This document shows positions 35,918-47,478 of a DNA stretch of 64,000 bases, piece after piece (positions within the stretch are counted from its first letter, which is position 1; every line of letters starts with the position of its first letter). The DNA lies in NCBI RefSeq assembly GCF_000759025.1, contig NZ_JPOS01000020.1, forward strand, positions 269,838 to 333,837, written 5' to 3'. The DNA is from Phaeodactylibacter xiamenensis. GTDB lineage: Bacteria > Bacteroidota > Bacteroidia > Chitinophagales > Saprospiraceae. The notes under the pieces are model-generated. The model ran no database searches, was not told the origin of the DNA, and saw only the letters and a program-made list of their open reading frames with translations. The position numbers and the translations under genes were made by a program.

Positions 35918-36601
35918 ATGGCTGTCATCACCACCAAAGGCGTTGAAAAAGTCTACAACCCTGATAAAATACCGGTCAAGGCCCTCAAAGGCGTCGATCT
36001 TGAAATCGAAGCCGGTGAATTTACGGCTATTGTCGGGCCGTCGGGCTCTGGCAAAACTACCCTGCTGAACATCATCGGCGGGCTGGACCGCCCCACTGCC
36101 GGATACGTGGAGGTAGGAGGAGAGGATATCTCCCAAATGTCGGACAATGCCCTGATCGACTTCCGTAAGGAACATATTGGCTTCGTCTTTCAGGCCTACA
36201 ACCTCATTCCAGTGCTGACCGCCCGGGAGAATGTGGAGTTTGTGATGCTGCTGCAAAACCGTTCCAAAGCCGAGCGGCACGCCCGCGCTGATGAGCTTCT
36301 GAAAGCGGTAGGGCTGGAAGACAAAGTGCACAAACGCCCAGCTGAGCTCTCCGGCGGGCAGCAGCAGCGGGTGGCTGTGGCCCGGGCCTTAGCGCCCAAG
36401 CCCACCTTTATCCTCGCCGATGAGCCCACGGCAAACCTCGATTCTGAGTCAACGGCCAACCTGCTGGACATCATGGCGCGCCTGAATCAGGAAGAGGGCG
36501 TCACCTTCGTCTTCTCTACCCACGATCAGCGTGTCATCGACCGTGCCCGGCGGGTGGTTACACTGGTGGATGGAAAGGTGGATGAAGATTTACGCCGGTA
36601 A
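35918..36601 (+). CDS. ABC transporter ATP-binding protein, LolD/MacB type
   Basis: All motifs are present: Walker A GPSGSGKTTLL (about residues 40-50), Q-loop FVFQAYNLIPVLTARENVEF, signature LSGGQQQRVAVARAL, Walker B FILADEPTANLD, and H-loop STHD. The Q-loop wording is typical of the LolD/MacB/FtsE group that works by mechanotransmission across the inner membrane. It follows the two permeases by 24 bases. Confidence 0.95.
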   Translation: MAVITTKGVEKVYNPDKIPVKALKGVDLEIEAGEFTAIVGPSGSGKTTLLNIIGGLDRPTAGYVEVGGEDISQMSDNALIDFRKEHIGFVFQAYNLIPVLTARENVEFVMLLQNRSKAERHARADELLKAVGLEDKVHKRPAELSGGQQQRVAVARALAPKPTFILADEPTANLDSESTANLLDIMARLNQEEGVTFVFSTHDQRVIDRARRVVTLVDGKVDEDLRR

Positions 36602-36619
36602 CCGAAAACTGCTTATACC

Positions 36620-37804
36620 ATGAAACGTATACTGCTACTGATGGTGCTTGGCATGAGCCTGGCCCCACTGCAGGCACAAGACGAGCCCCGCAACTGGACC
36701 GTCAACGGCTACCTGAAAAATATGCAGACCCTGCTGTTTTTCAATGACGCCTATCCGGATTTGTCGCAGGGCAAGCTGGTAGATACTTTCTTTCAGGACA
36801 ACCTCATCCACAACCGCCTCAACTTCCGTTGGTACCCGGATGATAACTGGACGGTGCGGGCTGACCTGCGGACCCGGGTTTTCTACGGCAGTTTTGTGCA
36901 GGCCAGTCCCGGCTACGGCGATCAGGTAGACGATGTTAACAATGACTACTTCGACCTGTCCCACGTCATCCTCAACGAGCGGGCCTGGGTGATGCATACC
37001 ATGCTAGACCGCCTGTACCTGGAGTACGTCAACGACAAGCTGGAAGTACGGTTGGGGCGGCAGCGCATCAACTGGGGCATCAGTACGGTTTGGAACCCCA
37101 ACGATATTTTTAATGCCTTTGCCTTTACCGACTTCGACTATGAAGAGCGGCCCGGCAGCGATGCTCTTCGGGTGAAGTACTATACCGGCTTCGCATCGAG
37201 TGTGGAGTTGGCCGTTAGCATGTTTGATGATATTGATGAAGCGACGATGGCCGGGCTTTGGCGGTTCAATAAATGGTCTTACGATTTCCAGGTGCTGGCA
37301 GGTTACACCCGGGGCGATTGGGCATTGGGCGGTGGCTGGGCCGGCAATCTGGGCGATGCAGGCCTAAAAGGGGAATTCACCTACTTTTTGCCAGTGCAGG
37401 ATTCGGATGACGATCCGGCTTTTGCCGCTACGCTGGGGCTGGATTACTCCTTTTCCAATTCTTTGTATGCCAGCCTGGGCTACCTGTACAACAGTGAAGG
37501 CGGCATCCGCAACAGCATCACCGGGCTCTTCGCCTTTGAGCTTTCTGCCCGAAATTTGTACCCCTACCGGCATGCTCTTTTTGCGCAAGCCACCTACCCG
37601 GTAACGCCTCTTTTTAACGCCGGTGCTGCGGTCATCTACAGCCCGGTGCAAGTGCACGCCCTTTTTGTCAATCCCACACTGACTTATTCCATACGGGCCA
37701 ACTGGGACCTCGACCTGATCGGGCAATTGGCTTTCGATCAGGAGGCAGAAGGGTACAGGAGCCCGCTTCAGGCCGTGTTCTTTCGCTTGAAATGGAGTTT
37801 CTAA
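36620..37804 (+). CDS. Outer-membrane beta-barrel protein, DUF1302-like
   Basis: A signal peptide (MKRILLLMVLGMSLAPLQAQ) precedes alternating amphipathic strands throughout, ending in aromatic FRLKWSF as expected for a barrel. The strand RLGRQRINWGISTVWNPNDIFN resembles the conserved GRQ-W-G-NP region of DUF1302 and related barrels, which co-occur with LolA-like sorting proteins. Last gene of the TetR operon, 18 bases after the ATPase. It would supply the outer-membrane end of the export route. Confidence 0.82.
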   Translation: MKRILLLMVLGMSLAPLQAQDEPRNWTVNGYLKNMQTLLFFNDAYPDLSQGKLVDTFFQDNLIHNRLNFRWYPDDNWTVRADLRTRVFYGSFVQASPGYGDQVDDVNNDYFDLSHVILNERAWVMHTMLDRLYLEYVNDKLEVRLGRQRINWGISTVWNPNDIFNAFAFTDFDYEERPGSDALRVKYYTGFASSVELAVSMFDDIDEATMAGLWRFNKWSYDFQVLAGYTRGDWALGGGWAGNLGDAGLKGEFTYFLPVQDSDDDPAFAATLGLDYSFSNSLYASLGYLYNSEGGIRNSITGLFAFELSARNLYPYRHALFAQATYPVTPLFNAGAAVIYSPVQVHALFVNPTLTYSIRANWDLDLIGQLAFDQEAEGYRSPLQAVFFRLKWSF

Positions 37805-37887
37805 GGGCTCCGCAGCAGCGCGTTCTCAGGCGCGCGCAGGGCCATTCTCATAAGAAAGCGTTAAGTGGGCTTAAAAAGGCGGTGTAA

Positions 37888-39912
<2,025 letters not shown>

Positions 39913-39939
39913 GCTATCTCTTTTACAAAAGCGTACAAT

Positions 39940-39989
39940 AATAACTGCCGGTTCCGAGACTTTGTGTCTTGGAGCTGGCAGTTATTTTT
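39940..39989 (+). terminator. Terminator of gyrB
   Basis: 10-bp stem AATAACTGCC/GGCAGTTATT with further inner pairing, ending in a TTATTTTTC tail, 28 bases past the stop. Confidence 0.85.
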
Positions 39990-40126
39990 CAGGAGTGGGG
40001 GACTTGCTTTTGGAATTGATCCCGGAAGAAGACTTGAGGCCGCCATTCCACACAGTGCCTTTTCAAATTTTGGCCAATTGAAAGGAAGGCTTCAGGGTAC
40101 TATCAGCAGGAATGTATAGAAAGCGG

Positions 40127-41455
40127 TTAAAAGATAAAGTAGGTAGTACGCAAGGAGATATTATGTGACAAGGTCCATCGGTTGGGGTTTTGACTATGAT
40201 TGGCAGTCAAATTCGCTAGCAAGGTCATGGTCCAATTATAATTCAGGAAATAATTTATAGACAAGGTAGAGCGGAGCCTGGAGCTGTTGAATTGAGTGCT
40301 GGTACCTGGGTTGGGCCCAACGCTGGAGGAAAGCCACTCATTGATGAGGAGTTGATTAGTCAAAATCAATTGGGAGCGGGAGTTGGGCAGCCACACCCGT
40401 CGGTAAAATAAAGAAAAATAAGCTTGCCACCATTCTCTGTCGATATCAAAATCGTTATCGATCACCTGTGTCCCCTCAAATATATGCAGAATATCCAGCC
40501 TCCCCCCGAAGCCGTGGCTGCCATTGTTTTGTGGAACAATACGGTGCCGTTCATATTCCAGAAATGCACCGCCCGAAAGATCCACCCTTCTGATGTTGTT
40601 GAGTTCATCATCTCTTAGTAGTTGTCCCATTGCGGCGCCCTGAATACCGTAGGTGAACTGCGAGCCATGTCTCAATGTGGCCCGGTTGGCAAATGCCCAG
40701 TTATCATTGAGAATGGCAAAAAGGTCGAAGCTTTCTGTCTCAATAAGGCCCGATTCCAGGAGCGTTTGATTAAGTTGCTTAAGCTCATAAATTCGGCGTC
40801 GGCGGAAATCAAAGACCCGGTTGCCAATAATATCAGTAATTGTTTGGGCTAGTTGGTCAATATTTTCACTGGCATAGGTATTAACGACCCCTGCGGCTTT
40901 TAAATCCTGCATGATCCACGTAGCCAGCAGTGCGTCCTCTGCAAATTCAATCCGACCCATGCCTCTGAAAAGGGAAGGCGTCAATGATAGTCTCGACGCA
41001 GCGAAATCATCGGGTGTATTATTGCCCTGTTGCGTAGCATCGAGCCCTCCACTCCATCCCCAAAATTTATTGCTGCCAGGTTTATAGAAAAGCCGGCTCA
41101 TGGATAAATCGACTTCCAAACTGTAAGTGGTTTCTGTTGAAGGAAGCTGAACGGGCGAGGAATTGTTTCTGGAATCTACATTAAGGCTAAGCGTTGACCG
41201 GATCGAATTCGTCGCTATGACCGTATCCGTAAGGCGGTTGAGAAATCCATTCCCCCATGAAAGGATACCAAAATCGTTATTTGGCCTTCTGGTTCTGTCA
41301 TAGAAGCCAATTATTGAAGCACGGCTATCAAGTGAAAGCCCGGGCCGCCGTTCATAGCGGGCTTTGTACTGGCTAAGATCATAAAGGTCATTCTGCGCCA
41401 ATAGTGCAGACGTGCAGGCCAGAAGTGCAAGGCAAACGAAATATTTGAAAAACAT
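40127..41455 (-). CDS. Exported protein, probably outer-membrane beta barrel, family not recognised
   Basis: A signal peptide (MFFKYFVCLALLACTSALLAQ) precedes a region of alternating polar and hydrophobic strands. The C-terminal 110 residues (YFSLFYRRVWLPNSRSQLIL, NYFLNYNWTMTLLANL, HNISLRTTYFIF) end in Phe, as outer-membrane barrels do. No known domain is recognised. Base composition is about 42-45% GC in sampled lines, against about 60% for gyrB next door. It stands alone between gyrB and the SdiA-like gene. Confidence 0.75.
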   Translation of the reverse strand: MFFKYFVCLALLACTSALLAQNDLYDLSQYKARYERRPGLSLDSRASIIGFYDRTRRPNNDFGILSWGNGFLNRLTDTVIATNSIRSTLSLNVDSRNNSSPVQLPSTETTYSLEVDLSMSRLFYKPGSNKFWGWSGGLDATQQGNNTPDDFAASRLSLTPSLFRGMGRIEFAEDALLATWIMQDLKAAGVVNTYASENIDQLAQTITDIIGNRVFDFRRRRIYELKQLNQTLLESGLIETESFDLFAILNDNWAFANRATLRHGSQFTYGIQGAAMGQLLRDDELNNIRRVDLSGGAFLEYERHRIVPQNNGSHGFGGRLDILHIFEGTQVIDNDFDIDREWWQAYFSLFYRRVWLPNSRSQLILTNQLLINEWLSSSVGPNPGTSTQFNSSRLRSTLSINYFLNYNWTMTLLANLTANHSQNPNRWTLSHNISLRTTYFIF

Positions 41456-41632
41456 GAGCGCGTAATTTGGGGTTGATTAAATACAGATTTTAGAGATATT
41501 TGGCTTTTTGAAGAAAAAGCTGCATTATCAGGCGTAAAATACAAAGGTTTTTGCGTTTTCAAAACCGTTAGCAAGCGTGCAATCCTACTATATCCTTTAC
41601 TAACGGCTACTTTACAAGGTAGAATCAACCAC

Positions 41633-42583
41633 ATGACCCAAAAAAACAACTTTATGCTGCCCATACTTTATGGACTCGTCATGACACTCCTGAGTTGCCA
41701 ACCCGCCAATGACAAGGCTGCTGATCAGGCTACAGGCCTCACGCTGGCTCCGGATTTTTCTTTTGACTACCGGCTTGATGATCCGGACGAGGCTTTTAAA
41801 CTGCCTAATGAACTGGAGGAAATTTCCGGGCTCGGTATTTCAGAAGACGGAGAGGAGCTCGTAGCCGTACAAGACGAAGAGGGCATCCTCTTTTTTATCA
41901 ATCCTTACAATGGGGAGGTCACAAGGGAGGCAAAGTTTTGGAAAGACGGCGATTACGAAGGCGTGGAATGGGTGGGCAATACCATTTATGTCGTTAAAAG
42001 TACGGGGACCATTTATGAGGTAATGAATCCGGCGAAAGCCAATCAAACCGTGGAGAAATACAACTTTTTCCTCAATGATGATAACGATGTCGAGGGGCTG
42101 GCTTATGATAAAGCCAACAACCGCCTTTTGCTGGCCTGCAAGGCACAGGCCGGGCATGAGGTGGAGTACCCCCACAAGAAAGGGATATATGCCTTTGATC
42201 TGAAGGAAAAAGTACTACAGGAACAACCGGTCTATTTTGTGGATGCGGACTCCGTGCGGCACTACCTCGATCAGGCCCCGGCCATTCGGAAACTGGAAAA
42301 GCTGATGGAGTTTTTTGACCCCGGTGAAGCCTTTGGGTTCAGTCCTTCTGCTATTGCGATTCACCCACTGACCGGGCATCTGTACATTACCTCTTCGGTT
42401 GGTAAGATGCTTTTAGTGCTCGACCGCTCCGGGCGGATTTTGCACATTGAGAAGCTCAGCAAAAAAGTACACCCACAACCTGAGGGCCTCTGCTTTGACC
42501 CCAATGGCGGGCTCTACCTGTCTAATGAAGGCAAAGGCGGCACACCCAAATTCTACCGGTTCAATTTAAAACCACGGAATTAG
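41633..42583 (+). CDS. SdiA-regulated-type beta-propeller lipoprotein
   Basis: A lipoprotein leader with lipobox TLLSC follows the start (MTQKNNFMLPILYGLVM); an ATG at 41654 could equally be the start. The mature part is a propeller-like fold: ELEEISGLGISEDGEELVAVQDEEG, GDYEGVEWVGNTIYVV, DVEGLAYDKANNRLLLACK, SPSAIAIHPLTGHLYITSS and PEGLCFDPNGGLYLSNEG. These match the SdiA-regulated / esterase-like phytase repeat pattern. It probably faces the periplasm or cell surface. Biochemical role unknown. Confidence 0.8.
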   Translation: MTQKNNFMLPILYGLVMTLLSCQPANDKAADQATGLTLAPDFSFDYRLDDPDEAFKLPNELEEISGLGISEDGEELVAVQDEEGILFFINPYNGEVTREAKFWKDGDYEGVEWVGNTIYVVKSTGTIYEVMNPAKANQTVEKYNFFLNDDNDVEGLAYDKANNRLLLACKAQAGHEVEYPHKKGIYAFDLKEKVLQEQPVYFVDADSVRHYLDQAPAIRKLEKLMEFFDPGEAFGFSPSAIAIHPLTGHLYITSSVGKMLLVLDRSGRILHIEKLSKKVHPQPEGLCFDPNGGLYLSNEGKGGTPKFYRFNLKPRN

Positions 42584-42630
42584 CGGCCTGGCCCAAGAAC
42601 CTCTTGTCGGTTCAGGGTGTTGTTCCCAAA

Positions 42631-42648
42631 TATATAGCAAACTATATA
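42631..42648. repeat. Perfect 7-bp inverted repeat upstream of odhB
   Basis: TATATAG-CAAA-CTATATA, 120 bases before the odhB ATG; possible regulator site or small hairpin. No function assigned. Confidence 0.4.
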
Positions 42649-42768
42649 AGTCAAGGCCAGAAAAGGCGCGTTGAGCTTGTTTAAGTGCTGTATTTACCTG
42701 ATTATTGTGGTGCTTTTCGGCAGCACGAAGGCAAAACTCTTTCATAACCCAATATACCCACTGCCCTT

Positions 42769-44064
42769 ATGAGCGTAGTAGAAATGAAAGTCCCAACCAT
42801 CGGAGAATCCGTCACGGAAGTGACCCTTTCCCAATGGCTAATTGCGGACGGCGACTATGTCGAACTCGACCAACCCATTTGCGAATTTGAATCGGACAAA
42901 GCCACGCTGGAGTTCCCGGCAGAAGCTTCCGGTAAGCTGATCCACGTAGCGGCGGAAGACGATGACCTGGAAATTGGTGCACTTGTAGCCAAAATCGACA
43001 CAAGCGTCAGTAAAGAAAGTGGTGGTGGAGATGCGCCAAAGGGCAATGCACCTGCTAAGGAAGAACCGGCTCCTGAAAAGGAAGAAACGAAAGAGCCTGC
43101 CACGGCAGAAGCCTCTGAAAGCGAAGACAGCTACGCTGCCGGTCATCCGTCTCCGGCTGCTGCTAAAATTTTGAAGGAAAACGATATTGACCCGCAGGCG
43201 GTCAAAGGTACGGGCAAGGACGGCCGCATCACTAAAGATGATGCTCAAAAAGCCGTGGAAGCTAAAAAGCAGGCACCGGCACCCAGCCCGGCACCGGCCA
43301 AAGAGGCTCCGGCAAAGGAAGCACCTGCTAAGCAGGTTGTCTTCTCTTCCAGCGAAAACTTCAGTCGGGAGACTTCCTCAAAGAAGATGAGCCGTATGCG
43401 CCGCACCATTGCCAAGCGCCTCGTCAGTGCGAAGAACGAAACGGCTATGCTCACCACCTTCAATGAGGTGGACCTTACCGAGGTGATGAAGCTGCGTAAA
43501 ACGTACCAGGAACGCTTCGTCGAGAAGTACGGCATCAAATTGGGCTTTATGTCGCTTTTCGCGAAAGCTTGTGCCAAGGCACTCATGGAAATGCCTGATG
43601 TGAACGCCAAACTAGACGGGGACAATCTGGTGTACCATGACTACGCTGACGTGTCCATCGCGGTCTCTACACCGAATGGCCTGGTAGTGCCTCCGGTACA
43701 CAATGTGGAGTCGCTATCCTTTGCAGAAATTGAGTACAAAATTAAGGAACTGGCAATCAAAGCCCGTGACGGCAAACTCACCCTTGAGGAAATGTCAGGA
43801 GGGACCTTCACCATCACCAACGGCGGCATCTTCGGCTCCCTGCTGAGCACGCCCATCCTGAATGAGCCGCAGTCGGCTATTCTCGGCATGCACGGCATCA
43901 AAAACCGGCCAATGGCGATTGACGGTGAGGTGAAAATCCGCCCGATGATGTACCTGGCCCTGTCCTACGACCACCGGGTGATTGACGGTAGTACTTCCGT
44001 GACCTTCCTGGTGAAAGTCAAAGAATACATTGAAGATCCGGTAAGTATGCTGCTTGACCTGTAG
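42769..44064 (+). CDS. odhB: Dihydrolipoyl succinyltransferase, E2 of 2-oxoglutarate dehydrogenase
   Basis: The domain order is complete. The lipoyl domain has Lys in [16 protein letters not shown] (about residue 44). An Ala/Pro/Glu-rich linker follows, then the E1/E3-binding domain ([31 protein letters not shown], about 125-160), a second Ala/Pro linker, and the catalytic domain ending [17 protein letters not shown] with the active His. The [10 protein letters not shown]-terminus and overall length (431) fit the SucB/OdhB branch rather than pyruvate E2. E1 (sucA) is not adjacent. Confidence 0.95.
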   Translation: MSVVEMKVPTIGESVTEVTLSQWLIADGDYVELDQPICEFESDKATLEFPAEASGKLIHVAAEDDDLEIGALVAKIDTSVSKESGGGDAPKGNAPAKEEPAPEKEETKEPATAEASESEDSYAAGHPSPAAAKILKENDIDPQAVKGTGKDGRITKDDAQKAVEAKKQAPAPSPAPAKEAPAKEAPAKQVVFSSSENFSRETSSKKMSRMRRTIAKRLVSAKNETAMLTTFNEVDLTEVMKLRKTYQERFVEKYGIKLGFMSLFAKACAKALMEMPDVNAKLDGDNLVYHDYADVSIAVSTPNGLVVPPVHNVESLSFAEIEYKIKELAIKARDGKLTLEEMSGGTFTITNGGIFGSLLSTPILNEPQSAILGMHGIKNRPMAIDGEVKIRPMMYLALSYDHRVIDGSTSVTFLVKVKEYIEDPVSMLLDL

Positions 44065-44090
44065 ATCCTTTGCCTTACCGGTATAAAAGA

Positions 44091-44124
44091 AAGCCCCCGT
44101 CAGCATTGGTTGGCGGGGGCTTTT
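44091..44124. terminator. Bidirectional terminator between odhB and the convergent gene
   Basis: 9-bp stem AAGCCCCCG/CGGGGGCTT with T-rich plus tail (TTTTGTGTGT) and A-rich flank on the other side (minus tail TTCTTTTATACC). It can serve both convergent genes. Confidence 0.85.
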
Positions 44125-44143
44125 GTGTGTAATGTATCAGGAT

Positions 44144-46042
44144 TTAATCTTCCAATATCGCCTGATAGAGCACCTCGTGCAAACGGGGCCGGATGTTTAG
44201 CTCATAGAGCTTCCGGTTCTCCCGGGTAGGGTAAACCCGGTTGGACAGGAAGACCAGTAGTAGCCCACTCTCCGGGTCTGCCCAAGTGAAGGTACCGGTA
44301 TAGCCGCTGTGCCCAAAGCTTGCCGGGCTTGCGGATGCTGCCACATAACTCCGGGTAGAGTCGTACTCAATCATAGGCTTGTCAAAGCCCAGCCCCCTGC
44401 GGTTGCCCTCATCGCAGTACTGGCAACGGGTAAATTCCGCCACGGAGGCAGAGTCGATTAGCTGTTCGCCTGTAGCCCGGCCGTTATTCATGTAGAGATG
44501 CATCAGCTTAGCCAGGTCGCCGGCATTGGCAAACAGCCCGGCATTGGCGGAGATACCACCCATCATTGCTGCGCCTTCGTCGTGCACATAGCCATGGAGT
44601 TGCTGCATGCGGAAGAAGGTGTCCTGCTCCGTAGGGACGATTTGTTCCCTAGAGTACTCTTCCAATGGACGGTAACCCAGAGAAAACGCACCCAACCGGT
44701 GGTAAAAGTTCTGGTCAAGGTACTCGGTATAGGCGGTGGAGGTCAGGTCTGCCACAATTTCAGGCAACAGGTAAAACAGCAGCCCGGAATACACATAACC
44801 CGGCTCCTCATTCAAAGGCGACTTTTTAATGGCTTTGTAAATGCGTTTTTTGTACTTCCGATGCAGCCACAGATCGTCAGTCACGTAGATGGGAAATCGC
44901 TTCGAGGAGTCTTTCTTAAAGGTAAACCAGCGGAATCGCCCGTCATTAACGCGCTCGTTGTCCCATTTTTTTTGCCAGGGATAACGGCTATGCCCCCGGA
45001 GCGTGCCTTTCCAGTACGGAATCCACGGCCGCAGTCGGGCATTGTGTGCCAGCATGGACCGGAAAGTCAGGTCACCCTTGTCGGAGCCTTTAAATTCGGG
45101 CATATACTTTTCGAGCGGTGCATTGAGCTGGAACTGCCCTTCTCCGTGCAGCTTCATCAGCGCAGGCAGAGCCGATGATATTTTGGTGACAGAAGCCAGA
45201 TCGTAGAGGTCATCTATGGAGACTGCCTGTGTGTTTTCAAAGGTGTGGTGGCCAAATGCCTTGTGGTACACCACATTGCCATGCCGGGCTACGAGGACCT
45301 GAGCCCCCGGGTAAGCACCTTTGGCAATCCCTTCTTCCACGATAGCCGCAATACTGTCCTCAAGCAAAGCCTGATTCAGGTCTGCATAATCGAAAGGGGT
45401 ATATCGGAGGTGTTCTCCTCCGGGGTAAGTGTAGCCGTCGCCGGTCCGCAGGTCTGTGCCCCTAAGGCCGCCCCGTAGTTTGCCCTGAGCGCCTACTGCC
45501 CCAAAAACAATCTGGGCTGCCACCACGGTTCCCATCTCTTCGTGAGAGGGCGTAATGAGCATGCCGTGGGCTTTACGCAGGAAAGGCATAACCTGAAGCA
45601 CGCTGCCGTCGCCGTTGATAAACACCAGTGTTGGCAATTGCTCAATGAGTGGCTTTATGAAATCCTGGTAGTTGTATACGGCTGGTACCTGTCCGGCAAC
45701 AGGGATGTCTTCCAGTTCCAAAATAAACAGGTTAAATTTTTCGCGCTGTTCGGCCAGCCACTCCTCCGTAATATCAAAAGGCGTATTGACGTGCGTTACC
45801 GGCGCGTATTTGTTCAGGGTTTCGAGGAAGGGGCCGGTTTGCAACTGCCCGAAGCTGATGTGAGCAATACGTAGAGTATCCAGCCGTTTCAGGGGCAGCA
45901 GTTCGTCCTGATTGATTAAGACGGTGGTGGCCTGTTCTGCCCTTTTGAAGGATAGGCTGGCTTTGAGGTCCTCAGAAGGCTGCCCGGTCAGGAGCAGGGG
46001 CAGGGCCGAAAAAAGAAAAGCAAGTAGAAGTACCCGTTGCAT
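44144..46042 (-). CDS. Beta-lactamase-fold serine hydrolase fused to a GH3 C-terminal-like domain
   Basis: A signal peptide (MQRVLLLAFLFSALPLLLTG) is followed by residues 25-215 resembling the C-terminal domain of family 3 glycoside hydrolases (VLINQDELLPLKRL, TLVFINGD, AQIVFGAVGAQGKLRGGL). Residues 230-620 are a class C beta-lactamase/PBP fold: SxxK is Ser284-Val-Thr-Lys287, with GYVYSGLLFYLL and SFGHSGYTGTFTW further on. In Bacteroidota such hydrolases often carry a full GH3 in front; here the catalytic GH3 barrel is missing. A role in peptidoglycan or muropeptide turnover is inferred. Divergent from the PBP4 gene at 46107. Confidence 0.85.
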   Translation of the reverse strand: MQRVLLLAFLFSALPLLLTGQPSEDLKASLSFKRAEQATTVLINQDELLPLKRLDTLRIAHISFGQLQTGPFLETLNKYAPVTHVNTPFDITEEWLAEQREKFNLFILELEDIPVAGQVPAVYNYQDFIKPLIEQLPTLVFINGDGSVLQVMPFLRKAHGMLITPSHEEMGTVVAAQIVFGAVGAQGKLRGGLRGTDLRTGDGYTYPGGEHLRYTPFDYADLNQALLEDSIAAIVEEGIAKGAYPGAQVLVARHGNVVYHKAFGHHTFENTQAVSIDDLYDLASVTKISSALPALMKLHGEGQFQLNAPLEKYMPEFKGSDKGDLTFRSMLAHNARLRPWIPYWKGTLRGHSRYPWQKKWDNERVNDGRFRWFTFKKDSSKRFPIYVTDDLWLHRKYKKRIYKAIKKSPLNEEPGYVYSGLLFYLLPEIVADLTSTAYTEYLDQNFYHRLGAFSLGYRPLEEYSREQIVPTEQDTFFRMQQLHGYVHDEGAAMMGGISANAGLFANAGDLAKLMHLYMNNGRATGEQLIDSASVAEFTRCQYCDEGNRRGLGFDKPMIEYDSTRSYVAASASPASFGHSGYTGTFTWADPESGLLLVFLSNRVYPTRENRKLYELNIRPRLHEVLYQAILED

Positions 46043-46077
46043 TTAAGTTTATATTTTGTCATATTAATGTGCTGCAA

Positions 46078-46085
46078 CAAAAGTA
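46078..46085 (-). promoter_or_regulatory. Candidate -7 box of the serine hydrolase gene (TACTTTTG)
   Basis: Minus-strand TACTTTTG, 35 bases before the ATG at 46042, in the 64-base divergent gap with the PBP4 gene. Confidence 0.4.
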
Positions 46086-46106
46086 CACATCTGAACTCCA
46101 ATTCCC

Positions 46107-47438
46107 ATGAAGCGATGCTTACCCATATTTTTCCTTTTGATATCCGCTACCCTTATGGCTCAGCCAGAGCAGGAAGACAAAAGCCTGGATATTCTTTACC
46201 GCATGCTGTACGAGTCGGAGGTATTTAGCGAAATCTTTACTGGTTTTGCCCTTTACGACCCGGAGCAGGAGCGCTTTCTGATGGAGAAAGATGCTGGTAA
46301 ATACTTTACACCGGCCTCAAATACTAAAATTTTTACCCTCTATACTGCACTCCGGGTTTTGGGAGACTCCATTCCGGCTTTCCGGTATGCCGTCACCGGA
46401 GATTCTATGGTAATTTGGGGAACCGGCGACCCCATGTTCCTGCACCCTGCATTACCAGGAGATACGGTAGGTTTGGCTTTGTTAAAGGACACGACCTGCC
46501 AGTTATTCTTCAGCGCACATAATTACAAGGACGAACGCTTTGGCCCCGGCTGGGCCTGGGATGATTACGGGTACAGCTATCAACCTGAGAAATCTTCTTT
46601 CCCGTTGTACGGCAATCAGGTCTACTTTAGTCGCATCAAAACCGGTGAAGGCATCTCTGCTTATCCCCCCTACTTCCGGCAAAGGCTGGTCTATAACCCC
46701 CGGATGGACGGTACATACCCCCGGATATTGCGCAGAGAATATAGCAACGACTTTGAGTATAATGACCCGGCACTATCCGGCCCGCCATTTGAGCGTACGC
46801 GCCCCTTTAATGTCACGCCTACCCTGATTGCCCAACTGCTGAGCGACACCCTCCACAAACCGGTCGGTTGCCTGGACCTGACCCATCTGCCGCCCTTGCA
46901 CGTAAAGACGCACTACCGGGCTGTACCGGATACGCTTTACCGTAAACTCATGCAGGAAAGTGACAACTTCATTGCCGAGCAATTGCTGCTCGCCTGCTCA
47001 GAGAAAATATCCGGCAGTCAAAGCACGGCTGAAGCCATACGCTATGCGCAGGACAGCCTTTATGCCGGCTTACCGGACCGCCTGCTGTGGCGCGATGGCT
47101 CAGGTTTGTCCCGGTACAATCTCTTTACGCCCCGGACGATGGTCGGCGTGCTTGATCTTATCCGGCAGGAAAAGCCCGCAACGTGGCGGCACAGCGTATT
47201 CCCCGCCGGTGGCGTCTCCGGCACCATTGAAGACCTCTACGCTAACCGTCAGGGCGAGCCCTACGTATTTGCCAAAACCGGCACCCTGAGCAATAAGCAC
47301 TGCCTGAGCGGCTATCTGCTGACCGCCTCTGGCCGGGAGCTCATTTTCAGCTTTATGCACAACAACTACGTGCAGGGCACTGCCCCCGTCAAAAAGGAAA
47401 TGCAGCAAGTGCTGGAGTTCATCCGTGATAACTTCTGA
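46107..47438 (+). CDS. Second PBP4-type D-alanyl-D-alanine carboxypeptidase
   Basis: A signal peptide (MKRCLPIFFLLISATLMAQ) is followed by SxxK at Ser71-Asn-Thr-Lys74 (FTPASNTKIF), the SxN motif SDN (LMQESDNFIAEQLL), and KTG in VFAKTGTLSNKHCLSGYL. At 443 residues it is shorter than the protein at 22079 and has a smaller insert between SxxK and SxN. Likely periplasmic peptidoglycan trimming. The 3' end nearly abuts the antiporter gene; a longer start for that gene would overlap this one by 14 bases. Confidence 0.9.
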   Translation: MKRCLPIFFLLISATLMAQPEQEDKSLDILYRMLYESEVFSEIFTGFALYDPEQERFLMEKDAGKYFTPASNTKIFTLYTALRVLGDSIPAFRYAVTGDSMVIWGTGDPMFLHPALPGDTVGLALLKDTTCQLFFSAHNYKDERFGPGWAWDDYGYSYQPEKSSFPLYGNQVYFSRIKTGEGISAYPPYFRQRLVYNPRMDGTYPRILRREYSNDFEYNDPALSGPPFERTRPFNVTPTLIAQLLSDTLHKPVGCLDLTHLPPLHVKTHYRAVPDTLYRKLMQESDNFIAEQLLLACSEKISGSQSTAEAIRYAQDSLYAGLPDRLLWRDGSGLSRYNLFTPRTMVGVLDLIRQEKPATWRHSVFPAGGVSGTIEDLYANRQGEPYVFAKTGTLSNKHCLSGYLLTASGRELIFSFMHNNYVQGTAPVKKEMQQVLEFIRDNF

Positions 47439-47478
47439 TTTGTTAAAGCCAGGCAACGGGCGTATATTTCCCCTAAAA

